Shown here piece by piece: positions 24,559-33,290 of a DNA stretch of 64,000 nt. The notes under the pieces were generated by a model. The model did no database searches, was not told the origin of the DNA, and was given only the letters and a program-made list of their open reading frames with translations. The translations under genes were made by a program, and so were the position numbers. This stretch comes from DAOUAE01 sp034433795 (lineage in GTDB: Bacteria; Chloroflexota; UBA6077; FW602-bin22; DAOUAE01): the NCBI GenBank assembly GCA_034433795.1, contig DAOUAE010000025.1:8861-72860 (forward strand), in the 5' to 3' direction. Position 1 is the first letter of the stretch. Each line of letters begins with the position of its first letter.

Positions 24559-25089
24559 ATGCCCCTCTTCATCCTGGAGAGCGTCCCTGCCGTGGGCGGT
24601 GAGCGCGAAGCGATCCAGCGCGCGCTGGACCGGCTGGCCCAGGCGGTCCGGGCGCAGCAGGGCGATCTCATCGAGGCTCAGGTGGCCAGCGATCTCTCCC
24701 GGCTCTTTGTCATCGTCGAGGCGGCGACCGAGGAGGCTGTCCGGCAGGCGGCCGGCGCCGCTGACCTGGCGGCCCAGCTGGTCAAGCCGGTGCGGCTGGT
24801 CGGCCAGACGCTGGAGGAGGTCAAGGCCAGCCGTGGGGCGGTGGACTACGTGGTCGAGTGGAACTTCCCGCCGGGGTTGACGATGGAGGCCTATCTGCAG
24901 CGCAAGGCGGCCAACAGCCCCAAGTACGCCCTGGTCCCCGAGGTGAAGTTTCTGCGGACCTACGTCTGTGAGGACATGAGTAAGTGCCTCTGCTTCTACG
25001 ACGCCGAGACCGTCGAGGCCGTCCTCAAGGCCCGGCAGGTGGTCGGGGCCCCGGTGGACGCGGTGACGCGCATCGCCCCGTCGGCCTGA
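24559..25089 (+). CDS. DUF4242 (nickel-binding-like) protein
   Basis: 176 aa. The C-terminal ~85 aa are a DUF4242 ferredoxin-like domain: YVVEWNFPPGL and TYVCEDMSKCLCFYDA, then ARQVVGAPVD. Members such as SCO4226 bind nickel. The N-terminal ~85 aa (RALDRLAQAVRAQQGDLIEAQ) appear to be a second, degenerate copy of the same fold. Cytosolic. The next gene starts 16 bp after, possibly the same transcript as the ABC transporter. Confidence 0.75.
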   Translation: MPLFILESVPAVGGEREAIQRALDRLAQAVRAQQGDLIEAQVASDLSRLFVIVEAATEEAVRQAAGAADLAAQLVKPVRLVGQTLEEVKASRGAVDYVVEWNFPPGLTMEAYLQRKAANSPKYALVPEVKFLRTYVCEDMSKCLCFYDAETVEAVLKARQVVGAPVDAVTRIAPSA

Positions 25090-25105
25090 TGACCGGGGGA
25101 TGCCG

Positions 25106-25864
25106 ATGAGCCTCCTCAGAGCCGAGGGTCTCTGCAAGGGCTATCAGCACCGCCGTCGCCTCGTCTCGGTCCTGCGCGACCTCACGCTGGAGGCCCGGAG
25201 CGGCGAGGTCACCTGCATCGTCGGGCCGAGCGGGGCCGGCAAAAGCACCCTGCTCCGTCTGCTGGCCGGGCTGGACGAGCCGGACGCGGGGGTGGTGACG
25301 CTGGATGGGGCCCGGGTCCGGGCCGGCAGCCCCAAACTGGCGGTCATGTTCCAGACCCCGCTGCTTCTGCCCTGGCTCAACGTCTGGGAGAACGTCTACT
25401 TTGGTCTGCGCTTCGTGGCCGACCTCAACGGCCCGGCCGGGCGGGAGCGGGTCGCGGCGGTGCTCCAGCAGGTCGGGCTGGCCGACCTGGCCGACTGGCC
25501 GGTGACGACACTGTCCGGCGGTCAGGCCCAGCGGGTGGCCCTGGCCCGGGCGCTGGTGCGTCAGCCGCGCTTCCTCCTGCTCGATGAGCCCTTCAGCAGC
25601 CTGGATGCGCCCACCCGGCGGGAACTGGGCGCCGAGATCCGCCGGCTGGCCCTCGGTGAGCAGATCGGCGTGATCCTGGTCACCCACGATATCGAGGAGG
25701 CGATCCAGCTGGGGGATCGTCTCCTCGTCCTCTCCCCCCGCACGGGCAACTTTGTGCGGGAACTGGATACCCGGGCGAGCGCTCGGGGCCACGATCGGCG
25801 GCGGTTGCGGGAAGAGGTCGTGGCCTGTCTGGAGGCGACGCTGGCCCTGGGCACCGCCTCGTAG
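25106..25864 (+). CDS. NitT/TauT-type ABC transporter ATP-binding subunit
   Basis: 252 aa ATPase. Walker A GPSGAGKST, Q-loop MFQTPLLLPWLN, signature LSGGQAQR, Walker B FLLLDEP, switch His in LVTHDIEEA. The PWLNVWENV segment is typical of nitrate/sulfonate/taurine importers (SsuB/TauB/NrtD). It powers import with the two following genes. ATG 25106 is taken over ATG 25100 for spacing from the G-rich ribosome site. Confidence 0.92.
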   Translation: MSLLRAEGLCKGYQHRRRLVSVLRDLTLEARSGEVTCIVGPSGAGKSTLLRLLAGLDEPDAGVVTLDGARVRAGSPKLAVMFQTPLLLPWLNVWENVYFGLRFVADLNGPAGRERVAAVLQQVGLADLADWPVTTLSGGQAQRVALARALVRQPRFLLLDEPFSSLDAPTRRELGAEIRRLALGEQIGVILVTHDIEEAIQLGDRLLVLSPRTGNFVRELDTRASARGHDRRRLREEVVACLEATLALGTAS

Positions 25865-25877
25865 GTGTGGAGCGACG

Positions 25878-27080
25878 ATGACCAGCAGTCCCCGTCTGTG
25901 GGTGCCTCTATCCTGCTGCCCGGTCGGCCGTCGGGCCCTGCTGCGCGGTGCGGCGGCCCTCTGGGGGCTGGGGTTGCTCGGCTGCGCTGCGGGCAGCCCG
26001 ACGCCCACCCCCACGGCCCGGTCCGGTGCCGAGACCCTGCGGATCGGCTACCTGCCGATCACCGACGCCTCGGCCCTGCTCGTGGCCGACGCCCTGGGCT
26101 ACTACCGGGATGAGGGGCTCCGGGCCGAACCGCCCGTGCTCTTCCGGGGCTGGGCGCAGATCGCCGAGGCCTTCCAGGCTGGCCAGGTGGATGTGGTCCA
26201 TCTGCTGATGCCAACGGCCCTCTGGCTGCGCTATTTCCGCCGCTTTCCGACCAAGGTGGTGGCCTGGAACCACGTCAACGGCTCGGCCTTCACCGTCCAG
26301 CCCTCGCTGCAGAGCCTGGCCGACCTGGCGGGCCGGACGGTGGCCGTTCCCTTCTGGTATTCGATCCACAACGTCGCGTTGCAGCGGCTGCTGCGCCGGG
26401 CCGGGCTGGAGCCGGTGCTGGGAGGCACGGCCCAGCCGACCGGCCGCCAGGTGAAACTGGTGGTGATGAATCCGCCGGATATGCTGCCGGCCCTGGCCGC
26501 CGGCCAGATCGCGGGCTACATCGTCGCCGACCCCTTCAACGCCCTGGCCGAGGTCAAGGGCCAGGGGCGTATCTTCCGCTTCACCGGCGACATCTGGCGC
26601 GACCACGCCTGCTGCGTGGTGGTGCTGCGCGAGGACGACCTGCAGCGGCGGCCCGACTGGGCCCAGGCGGTGGTCAACGCCGTCGTCCGGGCTCAGGGGT
26701 GGTTGCGCGCCAACCGGGAGGAGGCTCCCAGGCTCCTCAGCCGCTACCTGCCCCAGCCGGTCGAGGCCATCGCCCGCGTCTTCACCGCGCCGCTGGAGCC
26801 CTACATCGCCAGCGGGGCCATCCGGCACCCGACCTGGCAGCCGCGCTGGATCGATTTTCAGCCCTACCCCTACCCCTCCTACACCGCCGCCCTGGTCGAA
26901 GCCCTCAAGCAGACCGCGGTGGAGGGCGAGACCGGCTTCCTCAAAGACCTGGACCCGCAGTGGGTGGCCCGCGACCTGGTCGAGGAGAGCCTGGTCCGCC
27001 GGGCGGTGGAGAGGTACGGTGGACCGGGGGCCTTCGGTCAGCCGACCACCTGGCAGCGTCAGGAGGAGATCGATGCCTGA
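25878..27080 (+). CDS. ABC transporter substrate-binding lipoprotein (NitT/TauT family)
   Basis: 400 aa. The signal region has RRALLRG near a twin Arg and a lipobox LLGCAAG. The mature part is an NMT1/THI5-like periplasmic-binding fold: LRIGYLPITDASALLVADALGY, AFQAGQVDVVHLLMP and GYIVADPFNA. Ligand is an anion such as a sulfonate or other organosulfur, by family and by the redox genes downstream; not proven. It starts 13 bp after the ATPase. Confidence 0.9.
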   Translation: MTSSPRLWVPLSCCPVGRRALLRGAAALWGLGLLGCAAGSPTPTPTARSGAETLRIGYLPITDASALLVADALGYYRDEGLRAEPPVLFRGWAQIAEAFQAGQVDVVHLLMPTALWLRYFRRFPTKVVAWNHVNGSAFTVQPSLQSLADLAGRTVAVPFWYSIHNVALQRLLRRAGLEPVLGGTAQPTGRQVKLVVMNPPDMLPALAAGQIAGYIVADPFNALAEVKGQGRIFRFTGDIWRDHACCVVVLREDDLQRRPDWAQAVVNAVVRAQGWLRANREEAPRLLSRYLPQPVEAIARVFTAPLEPYIASGAIRHPTWQPRWIDFQPYPYPSYTAALVEALKQTAVEGETGFLKDLDPQWVARDLVEESLVRRAVERYGGPGAFGQPTTWQRQEEIDA

Positions 27081-27873
27081 GGTCCTGACCGTTCCCCGAC
27101 CGGCCGGGCGGGTCCGCCGGGGGCTGAGCGTCCCGCTGCCCCTCGCCGGGCTCGGGCTCCTCCTGCTCCTCTGGTGGACGGTCACCAGCCAGCCCTGGCT
27201 GGGCCCCCGCAGCGTTCTCGGCGGCTTCTCGCCCCAGGAGACGCTGCCGGTCCTCTGGCGGCTGCTGGTCAGCGGCGCCCTGATTGAGCACGGGCTCCTC
27301 AGCCTGCGACGGGTGCTCCTGGGGCTGGCGCTCGCCACCGCTGTTGGTGTGCCGCTGGGGCTGATGCTGGGCTCCAGCCGGTCGATTGAGAGGATGCTCT
27401 CGCCCTCGTTTCATCTGCTGCGCACGGTCTCGCCGCTCTCCTGGATGCCGCTGGTCATCATCCTGTTGGGGATCGGCGATGCGGCGGTCGTCTTTCTGGT
27501 GGCCGTCGCCGCCGTCTGGCCGGTCCTCTTCAGCACGGCGGCCGGCGTCCAGCAGCTGGAGCGGGGCTGGGTGCTGATGGCCCGCAGCGTCGGGGCCAGC
27601 GGCCGGCAGATCCTGACCTACGTCGTGCTGCCGGCCGTCCTGCCGCAGATCGTCGGCGGCGTCCGGCTGGCGGTGGGCCTGGCCTGGGTGGTGCTGGTCC
27701 CGGCGGAGATGCTGGGGGTGACCAGCGGGCTGGGCTACTTCCTCCTCAACACCCGCGACCGACTGGCCTACGCCGAACTGATGGCCGCCATCCTGGCCAT
27801 CGGGCTGGTCGGGCTGGCGCTGGACACCGGCGTCCGGCTCCTCACGGCCGCCCTGCCGGGGGTGAGGCGCTGA
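27073..27873 (+). CDS. NitT/TauT-type ABC transporter permease
   Basis: 266 aa, six membrane helices. The EAA loop with conserved Gly reads ARSVGASGRQILTYVVLP, the contact for the ATPase. ATG 27073 overlaps the binding-protein stop; its own stop overlaps the flavoprotein start, showing tight coupling of import with the oxidoreductase. Confidence 0.9.
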   Translation: MPEVLTVPRPAGRVRRGLSVPLPLAGLGLLLLLWWTVTSQPWLGPRSVLGGFSPQETLPVLWRLLVSGALIEHGLLSLRRVLLGLALATAVGVPLGLMLGSSRSIERMLSPSFHLLRTVSPLSWMPLVIILLGIGDAAVVFLVAVAAVWPVLFSTAAGVQQLERGWVLMARSVGASGRQILTYVVLPAVLPQIVGGVRLAVGLAWVVLVPAEMLGVTSGLGYFLLNTRDRLAYAELMAAILAIGLVGLALDTGVRLLTAALPGVRR

Positions 27874-29600
27874 TGCGCTGGCTGCGGACCGACCGCTGGC
27901 TGGGTCACGACCTGCTGATCGGCGACTGCGACGTCCTGATTATCGGGGGCGGGTTCGCCGGGCTGATGGCCGCCCGGGCGGCGGCCCCCCAGGTTGGGCG
28001 AACGCTGGTGGTGGCCAAAGGCTTCGCCGGGGCCGATGGCGTGAGCGCCTTCGCCGGCGGGATCGTGGTCTACCTGCTGCCGGAGGACGACTGGGACGGC
28101 TTCCTGGCCGAGCACGCGCGCCACAGCGAGGGGCTGGCCCATCCCGAGGCGGTACGCCAGGTGGTGGCCACGGCGGCGCGCCTGCTCACCGATCTGGCCC
28201 GGACCGGGGCCCCGCTGGAGCGCGCGGCCAGCGGCCAGCTGGTTCGCCGGCGTCTGTCGGTGGCCGGCCGGCGCTCCGTGCCCCGCCTGGGCTTTGAGAG
28301 CGTCGGGCTGGCTCGCTGCCTGCGCCAGCTGGCGATCCGGGCCGGCGCCCGCTTCCTCGACCAGACGGTGATCACCGCCCTGCGGCGCGGCGCCGACGGC
28401 ACCTTCTGGGCGGTCGGCTGCCAGCGGCAGCAGGGGGGCCTGGTGGCCATCCGGGCCCGGGCGGTCGTGCTGGCGGCCGGGGGCTGCTCCTGGCGTGGCG
28501 CCCATATGGGCCAGCACAACGTGATGGGCGACGCCTGCGCCCTGGCGCTGGAGGCCGGAGCCGATCTGGCCGGCATGGAATTCTGCAGCAGCTATCTGGC
28601 TACCTGCGCCCTCTTCGACACCCACGGCCAGTGTGTGCTGGCCGCCCTGGGCGGGCGATTGCGCAACCGGCTGGGCGAGGACATCCTGGCCCGCTACGGC
28701 TTCGACCAGCCGGCGGCGACCCACCAGGTCGCCCTGGCCATGCTGGCCGAACTGGCCGCCGGGCGCGGGCCGATCACCTTCGATCTGACCGGGATCCCGC
28801 CGGCGAGCCGGCAGGACTGGGAGGCCCACTTCGCGCTGGTCTCCCGGGGGTTGCGGCGCCTGGGACGGGATGTCTTTCGCGATCCGGTTCCCTGGCTGCC
28901 GGGCTTCACCGGCTCGATCGCCGGCGGAGGCGGCGTCCGGACGCGGAGCCTGGCCGGCGACACCGTTGTTCCGGGCCTCTTCGTCGCCGGCGACGCGGCC
29001 GTGCGGGTCCCGGTCGTGGGGGCCGGCAGCGGGATCACGTTCCTTAATGTCGCCTGGGCGCTGGCCAGCGGCCACTGGGCCGGGCTGGCCGCCGGCCGGT
29101 GGGCCAGCCCCTCCGCAGCGGCGCCCGACCGCGAGGCGCTGGCCCAGGCGCTCCAGGCGACGCTCGCGCCCCTGGCCGATCAGCCAGTGGGGGATCCGGG
29201 GGCTCTCCTGCGCGCTCTCCAGCGTCTGGTGGTGGACCCCCAGATCAACTTCTTCCGGACGGCGGCAGGCCTGGAGGCGGCCACCGAGCAGCTCCGGGCT
29301 CTGTGGCCGGCCATCGCCGCCGCCCGGGCTGTCGACTGGCACGGACTGGTCCGGCTGCACGAGCTGCGCAGCGCCGCCCTGACGGCCATGGCCGGCTTCC
29401 AGAGCGCCCGGGCCCGATCGGAGACGCGCGGCTGGCATCGCCGTCAGGACCACCCCGACCGCGATCCCGGTCTGGACGACGTCTGGTCCGTCGCCCGCCT
29501 GGCCGACCCGGCGGACCACCCCGGCGACTTCACGATCACCTTCCAGCGGCTGACCGACCCCGCCGTCTTCTCTCCCCGGCCGCCGGAGGAGGCATCATGA
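27873..29600 (+). CDS. FAD-dependent oxidoreductase of the fumarate reductase/AprA type
   Basis: 575 aa. FAD site VLIIGGGFAGLMAARAA (about 21-37), a capping domain, FAD segments AVVLAAGGCSWRG and GLFVAGDAAVRVPVVGAGSG, and a C-terminal helical domain with LHELRSAALTAMAGFQSARARSETRG, which matches the helical tail of FrdA, SdhA and AprA. Paired with a dicluster ferredoxin, this resembles AprAB-like enzymes found beside sulfonate transporters and thought to act on sulfur compounds; substrate unknown. It overlaps the permease start/stop by one base. Confidence 0.85.
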   Translation: MRWLRTDRWLGHDLLIGDCDVLIIGGGFAGLMAARAAAPQVGRTLVVAKGFAGADGVSAFAGGIVVYLLPEDDWDGFLAEHARHSEGLAHPEAVRQVVATAARLLTDLARTGAPLERAASGQLVRRRLSVAGRRSVPRLGFESVGLARCLRQLAIRAGARFLDQTVITALRRGADGTFWAVGCQRQQGGLVAIRARAVVLAAGGCSWRGAHMGQHNVMGDACALALEAGADLAGMEFCSSYLATCALFDTHGQCVLAALGGRLRNRLGEDILARYGFDQPAATHQVALAMLAELAAGRGPITFDLTGIPPASRQDWEAHFALVSRGLRRLGRDVFRDPVPWLPGFTGSIAGGGGVRTRSLAGDTVVPGLFVAGDAAVRVPVVGAGSGITFLNVAWALASGHWAGLAAGRWASPSAAAPDREALAQALQATLAPLADQPVGDPGALLRALQRLVVDPQINFFRTAAGLEAATEQLRALWPAIAAARAVDWHGLVRLHELRSAALTAMAGFQSARARSETRGWHRRQDHPDRDPGLDDVWSVARLADPADHPGDFTITFQRLTDPAVFSPRPPEEAS

Positions 29601-30100
29601 TCGAGACCGTTGATACCGAGCGCTGCATCGGCTGCGGCCTCTGCGTCAGGGTCTGCCCGGTCGACGTCCTGCGCATGGCTCCCGACGCGCAGGGGCGGCC
29701 GAAGGCTCGCATCGTCCACCAGGAGGAGTGCCAGAGCTGTTTTCTCTGCGAGGTCTACTGTCCGGTGGACGCCCTCTTCGTCAGCCCCCGACGGAGCCCG
29801 CTGCACGCCGTCTGGCCCTGGGGGCTATTGCCGGAGGCCGATGGTGTTGGTGCCCCCGCGGCCCCCGGCCAGGTACATGGAGCGCTCGACGACCAGCGGC
29901 AGGTCGCTGGCGACCTGGAGGCCGAACGTGCGGTCCGGGGCCAGCTGGTTGAGGAAGAGGCTCCGCCGACCCTGGGCCGGGACGGTGAGGGTCTGGACCT
30001 GGCTGCTGCCATCGGGGAAGGCCAGCGTGACGACGGCGCGGCTGTCCGTCGCCTGGGGATTGGCCAGGAGCAGCCAGGTGTCGAAGGGCGGCTGCGTTGA
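29597..30100 (+). CDS. 4Fe-4S dicluster ferredoxin with unusual antisense 3' extension
   Basis: The conserved part is residues 1-75: CIGCGLCVRVCPVDVL and CQSCFLCEVYCPVDAL, two 4Fe-4S sites. It would pass electrons to or from the preceding flavoprotein, with which it overlaps (ATGA). No stop occurs at the expected end near residue 80. The frame runs to 167 aa, its last 92 codons lying antisense to the DUF5719 gene on the other strand and showing no domain. The real stop may have been lost, or the last bases result from a rearrangement. Confidence 0.75.
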   Translation: MIETVDTERCIGCGLCVRVCPVDVLRMAPDAQGRPKARIVHQEECQSCFLCEVYCPVDALFVSPRRSPLHAVWPWGLLPEADGVGAPAAPGQVHGALDDQRQVAGDLEAERAVRGQLVEEEAPPTLGRDGEGLDLAAAIGEGQRDDGAAVRRLGIGQEQPGVEGRLR

Positions 30101-31483
30101 GCCCTCGGCCAGCAGCCAGACGCGCCCCGGCGCGCTGGCGCCCAGGGTGGCGTGGGCCCCGCCCCGGAAGTACATCGCCCGCTCGACGACCACCGGTCCC
30201 CCCTCGGCCGTCACCACCGCGCCGGCGGCCAGCCCGGGTCCGAGCTGGTTGAGAAAGAGGCTGGCCCGCCCGTTGCCCGGGACGACGACCTCGGTCCGCG
30301 GCCCGGACCCGCCCTCGCCGAGGAACTGGAGACGCACCCGCACCGGGTGCGGATGGGGATTGGCCACCAGGTACCAGGTGTCGAACGGCGGCTGAGCCGA
30401 CCCCTCGGCGAAGAACCAGGCCTCCTGGGGAGCGATGGCCCCGGGGGTGCTATGGCCGCCCCCGCTGGTCAGCAGGTACATCGCCCGCTCGACCACCACC
30501 GGCTGGTCGCTGGCGATGCGGGTGAGGAAGACCGCGTCGGGGAAGACCTGGTTCACCAACAGGCTGGCCCGCTGGCCGGGTCCTACCGGAAGCGTCACCG
30601 TCTGGTTTCGGCCATCCGGGCTCTCGAAGCGCAGGACGACGGTGGCCCCGACCGGGTTCGGGTTGAGGACCAGAATCCAGGTGTGGAAGGGGAACTGGGT
30701 GGACCCCTCGGCCAGGAGCCAGGAGGTGGACGGGGCGGCGACGCCGGGGCTGACCGTACCGTCCTGGCGGAAGAACATCGCCCGTTCGGCGACGACGGGC
30801 AGGGTGGACTCGACCCGCAGCCCGAAGGCTACGGGCGGCAGGATCGCGTTCAGAAACAGGCTCTGCCGCTGCCGGGGGCCGACGACCGTGGTCACCGGCT
30901 GAAGCGGTCGGTCGCTGAAGGCGGTGATGGTGACGATGGCGCTGCGCTCGCCGTCCGGGTTGAAGAGGTGGAGCCAGGTGTGGAAGGGCGGCTGGGTTGA
31001 GCCCTCGGCGAAGAACCAGAGAAGCCCCGGCCGTGGCTCGCTGGTCAAAACCGGCACCGCCCCCACGGCCAGAAGGGCGCTGGTCCGCCAGGTGAGGGGA
31101 GCCAGATCCGGCTGGACCGGGCAGGGGCCGACCAGAACCGTGTAGTAGCCGTTGGGCGTCTCAGCCGGGACCATTACCGTGGCGCTCCCCAGCCCATCGC
31201 CGCCGACGGTGATGGTGCCCAGCCGTCGGTGGAGCCGGGGCGCGATCCCCAGGGTATAGTGCTGGCCCGGGCCGTTGAGCCCGACGCAGAACGTTCCGGC
31301 CGGATGGTTCTCGACCTGGACCTGGACCGTCCCGCCCGGCACCACCGCCGCCGGGGCCACCAGCAGACGGGGGATCTCCTCCGCCCGGACCACCGCCCCC
31401 CACAGTCCCCCGCCGATCAGTGCCAGCCAGACGGCCAGCACCCACCGGCGCCAGATCCGCCACCGTTCGCCGACCAGCGCCAT
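29825..31483 (-). CDS. Secreted DUF5719-type repeat protein
   Basis: 552 aa. An N-terminal signal/anchor (about 13-34) leads to a beta-rich domain and then about four repeats of ~105 aa, each with W-x-AEGS-T/A-QxPFxTWxxLxNP, GxxxSLFLNQ and VxxRAMY. These are typical of cell-surface proteins in Chloroflexota and Actinobacteria. The first domain may be an adhesin-like fold (PAAVVPGGTVQVQVEN). ATG 31483 is chosen because AAAGGAGGGAGACG precedes it. The tail overlaps the ferredoxin frame antisense. Confidence 0.8.
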   Translation of the reverse strand: MALVGERWRIWRRWVLAVWLALIGGGLWGAVVRAEEIPRLLVAPAAVVPGGTVQVQVENHPAGTFCVGLNGPGQHYTLGIAPRLHRRLGTITVGGDGLGSATVMVPAETPNGYYTVLVGPCPVQPDLAPLTWRTSALLAVGAVPVLTSEPRPGLLWFFAEGSTQPPFHTWLHLFNPDGERSAIVTITAFSDRPLQPVTTVVGPRQRQSLFLNAILPPVAFGLRVESTLPVVAERAMFFRQDGTVSPGVAAPSTSWLLAEGSTQFPFHTWILVLNPNPVGATVVLRFESPDGRNQTVTLPVGPGQRASLLVNQVFPDAVFLTRIASDQPVVVERAMYLLTSGGGHSTPGAIAPQEAWFFAEGSAQPPFDTWYLVANPHPHPVRVRLQFLGEGGSGPRTEVVVPGNGRASLFLNQLGPGLAAGAVVTAEGGPVVVERAMYFRGGAHATLGASAPGRVWLLAEGSTQPPFDTWLLLANPQATDSRAVVTLAFPDGSSQVQTLTVPAQGRRSLFLNQLAPDRTFGLQVASDLPLVVERSMYLAGGRGGTNTIGLRQ

Positions 31484-31599
31484 CGTCTCCCTCCTTTCTG
31501 GCGCGCCGGTCCCCGACGCTCCGCCCCTCGGCGCTCGGGAACCTCCGGCGCGCGCCCGGCGTCTGAAAAGGTGACAAACACCGCATAAGGAGGCTCCCC

Positions 31600-32628
31600 A
31601 TGCTGCGCGGGTCTCGCCTGGTCCTCGCTCTTCTGTGGAGCGCAAGGTTGAGGGTGGCATTCGCTCTCGGCGTTCTGGGGCTTCTGGCCACCGGTCTGGC
31701 CCTCAGCCGGGGCGTCGTGCCTCTTCCGCCGGCGGTGACCCGAGAACAGTCCACCGGACCGTCCCCGGTTCGCCAGCCGCCGGCGCCGGCAGCCGTCCTG
31801 CCTGCCCCCGCGGGCGCTCCCGCCGAGCGCCGGGAGACGGCCCCGCGGATCGAGAGGGGTTCAGCGGAGGAGAGAGGGTCCACCGGACCCTCTCTCCTCC
31901 CCCCGGCGCCCGCCGGGAGCGACCTGGCCCTGCCCCTCGACCGCATGATCATCCGCACCGCCCAGCTCGTCCTGACCGTCTCCGATGTGGAGAGCGCCGT
32001 CCAGGCGGTGCGGGCGCTGGTCACCGCCACGCCCGGCGCCAGAATCCTCGCCGCCCAGACCCGGTATGAAAACGACCAGCAGGTGGCCACCCTCACACTC
32101 CAGGTGCCGGCCGCCGCGTTTGAGACGGTCATGAGCGCCCTGCGCCGACTGGCCCGGCGGGTCGAGAGCGAGGCCACAAGTAGCCAGGATGTGACCGAGG
32201 AGTATATCGACCTCACCGCCCACCTGCGCACGCTGCGGGCGACCGAGGCCCGGCTGCTCGCCCTCCTGGAGCGGGCCCAGCGGCTGGAGGACATCCTGGT
32301 GCTGGAGCGCGAGCTGGCCCAGGTCCGCAGCCAGATCGAGCGGCTGGAGGGCCGCCAGCGGTATCTTGCGCAGCGGAGCGATCTGGCCACCATCACCGTG
32401 ACGCTCCAGCCGGAGGGTCTGGCCGCCCGGCCGCAGCCCCCGCGTCCGGTCTGGGACCCGCTCCAGACCGCTGAACGGGCCTTCCAGGCCTCGCTGCGTC
32501 TGCTCCTGAGGCTGGCCGATCTCGTCATCACCGTCCTGGCCTTCAGCTGGTGGCTGGCGCTCCTGGCCCTGCTCCTCGCCGCCCTCTGGCGGCGGCGCCG
32601 GTCGGCCGGGCTGGGGGCCTCGTCGTAG
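31600..32628 (+). CDS. DUF4349 membrane protein
   Basis: 342 aa. A signal anchor (about 16-36), a Pro/Ala-rich linker (about 40-105), a DUF4349 domain with coiled-coil (RTAQLVLTVSDVESA, ARRVESEATSSQDVTEEYIDL, LEDILVLERELAQVRSQIERLEG) and a C-terminal membrane helix (about 306-328). These proteins are cell-envelope lipoproteins or membrane proteins of unknown role. ATG 31600 has AAGGAGG upstream. The linker contains the 35-base palindrome listed separately. Confidence 0.82.
   Translation: MLRGSRLVLALLWSARLRVAFALGVLGLLATGLALSRGVVPLPPAVTREQSTGPSPVRQPPAPAAVLPAPAGAPAERRETAPRIERGSAEERGSTGPSLLPPAPAGSDLALPLDRMIIRTAQLVLTVSDVESAVQAVRALVTATPGARILAAQTRYENDQQVATLTLQVPAAAFETVMSALRRLARRVESEATSSQDVTEEYIDLTAHLRTLRATEARLLALLERAQRLEDILVLERELAQVRSQIERLEGRQRYLAQRSDLATITVTLQPEGLAARPQPPRPVWDPLQTAERAFQASLRLLLRLADLVITVLAFSWWLALLALLLAALWRRRRSAGLGASS
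31866..31900. repeat. Perfect 16-bp inverted repeat with 3-base loop inside a coding region
   Basis: GGAGGAGAGAGGGTCC, then ACC, then its exact reverse complement GGACCCTCTCTCCTCC. It falls in the low-complexity linker of the DUF4349 gene. The core GTCCACCGGACC also occurs 129 bp upstream (about 31749), both encoding Ser-Thr-Gly-Pro-Ser. Confidence 0.9.
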
Positions 32629-32634
32629 CCGGTC

Positions 32635-33258
32635 TCAGGCCCGGATGAGCTGCAGCCACCGCTCGGCGCCGATCGTCGTGCTGGGCCCGTGGCCGGGGTA
32701 GACCGTGACGTCCGGCGGGAGAGCCCGCAGCCGGACCAGACTGCGGCGCATCGCCTCGTCGCTGGCGCCCGGTAGATCGGTCCGGCCGTGCCCGCCGGGG
32801 AAGAGGGTGTCGCCGCTGAACAGGATCTTCGCCGCCGCCAGATAGAGGCAGATGCTCCCCGGCGTGTGACCGGGCGTGTGCAGCACCTGCAGCACCAGCG
32901 GTCCCAGGGTGAGCGTCATGCCGTCCTCCAGCAGGAGGTCGGGCTCGGTCGGCAGGATGGTGATATCGAGTTGGAAAAGAAGGCTGCCCGGGCGGCGGAG
33001 CATGTCGGCGTCCAGGCGGTGGACGGCGATGGGGGCGCCGGTCGCCTCCTGGAGGAGGGCGTTGTCGGCGATGTGGTCCCAGTGGCCGTGGGTGTTGACG
33101 AGCCGGACGATGCGCAGGCCGTGGTCCCGGGCGATGCGGACAAAATCGCGGGTCGTGCCCTGGGGGGCGTCGATGACGAGCGCGGTCCCGGTCGTCTCGT
33201 CGCCCAGGAGATAGCCGTTGGTCTGGATCGGGCCCCCGGTCACGGTCTCCAGAATCAT
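32635..33258 (-). CDS. Metallo-beta-lactamase-fold hydrolase (glyoxalase II-like)
   Basis: 207 aa. Zinc motif NTHGHWDH, further ligand His in HTPGHTPGS, Asp in FSGDTLF, and His in YPGHGP complete the two-metal site. Hydrolysis of a thioester such as S-lactoyl-thiol is likely but the thiol is unknown. ATG 33258 follows GGGAG. It lies 32 bp after a flavin reductase, same strand. Confidence 0.9.
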   Translation of the reverse strand: MILETVTGGPIQTNGYLLGDETTGTALVIDAPQGTTRDFVRIARDHGLRIVRLVNTHGHWDHIADNALLQEATGAPIAVHRLDADMLRRPGSLLFQLDITILPTEPDLLLEDGMTLTLGPLVLQVLHTPGHTPGSICLYLAAAKILFSGDTLFPGGHGRTDLPGASDEAMRRSLVRLRALPPDVTVYPGHGPSTTIGAERWLQLIRA

Positions 33259-33290
33259 CGTCTCTCCCTTCGGGGTCTCGGGCTCATCGC

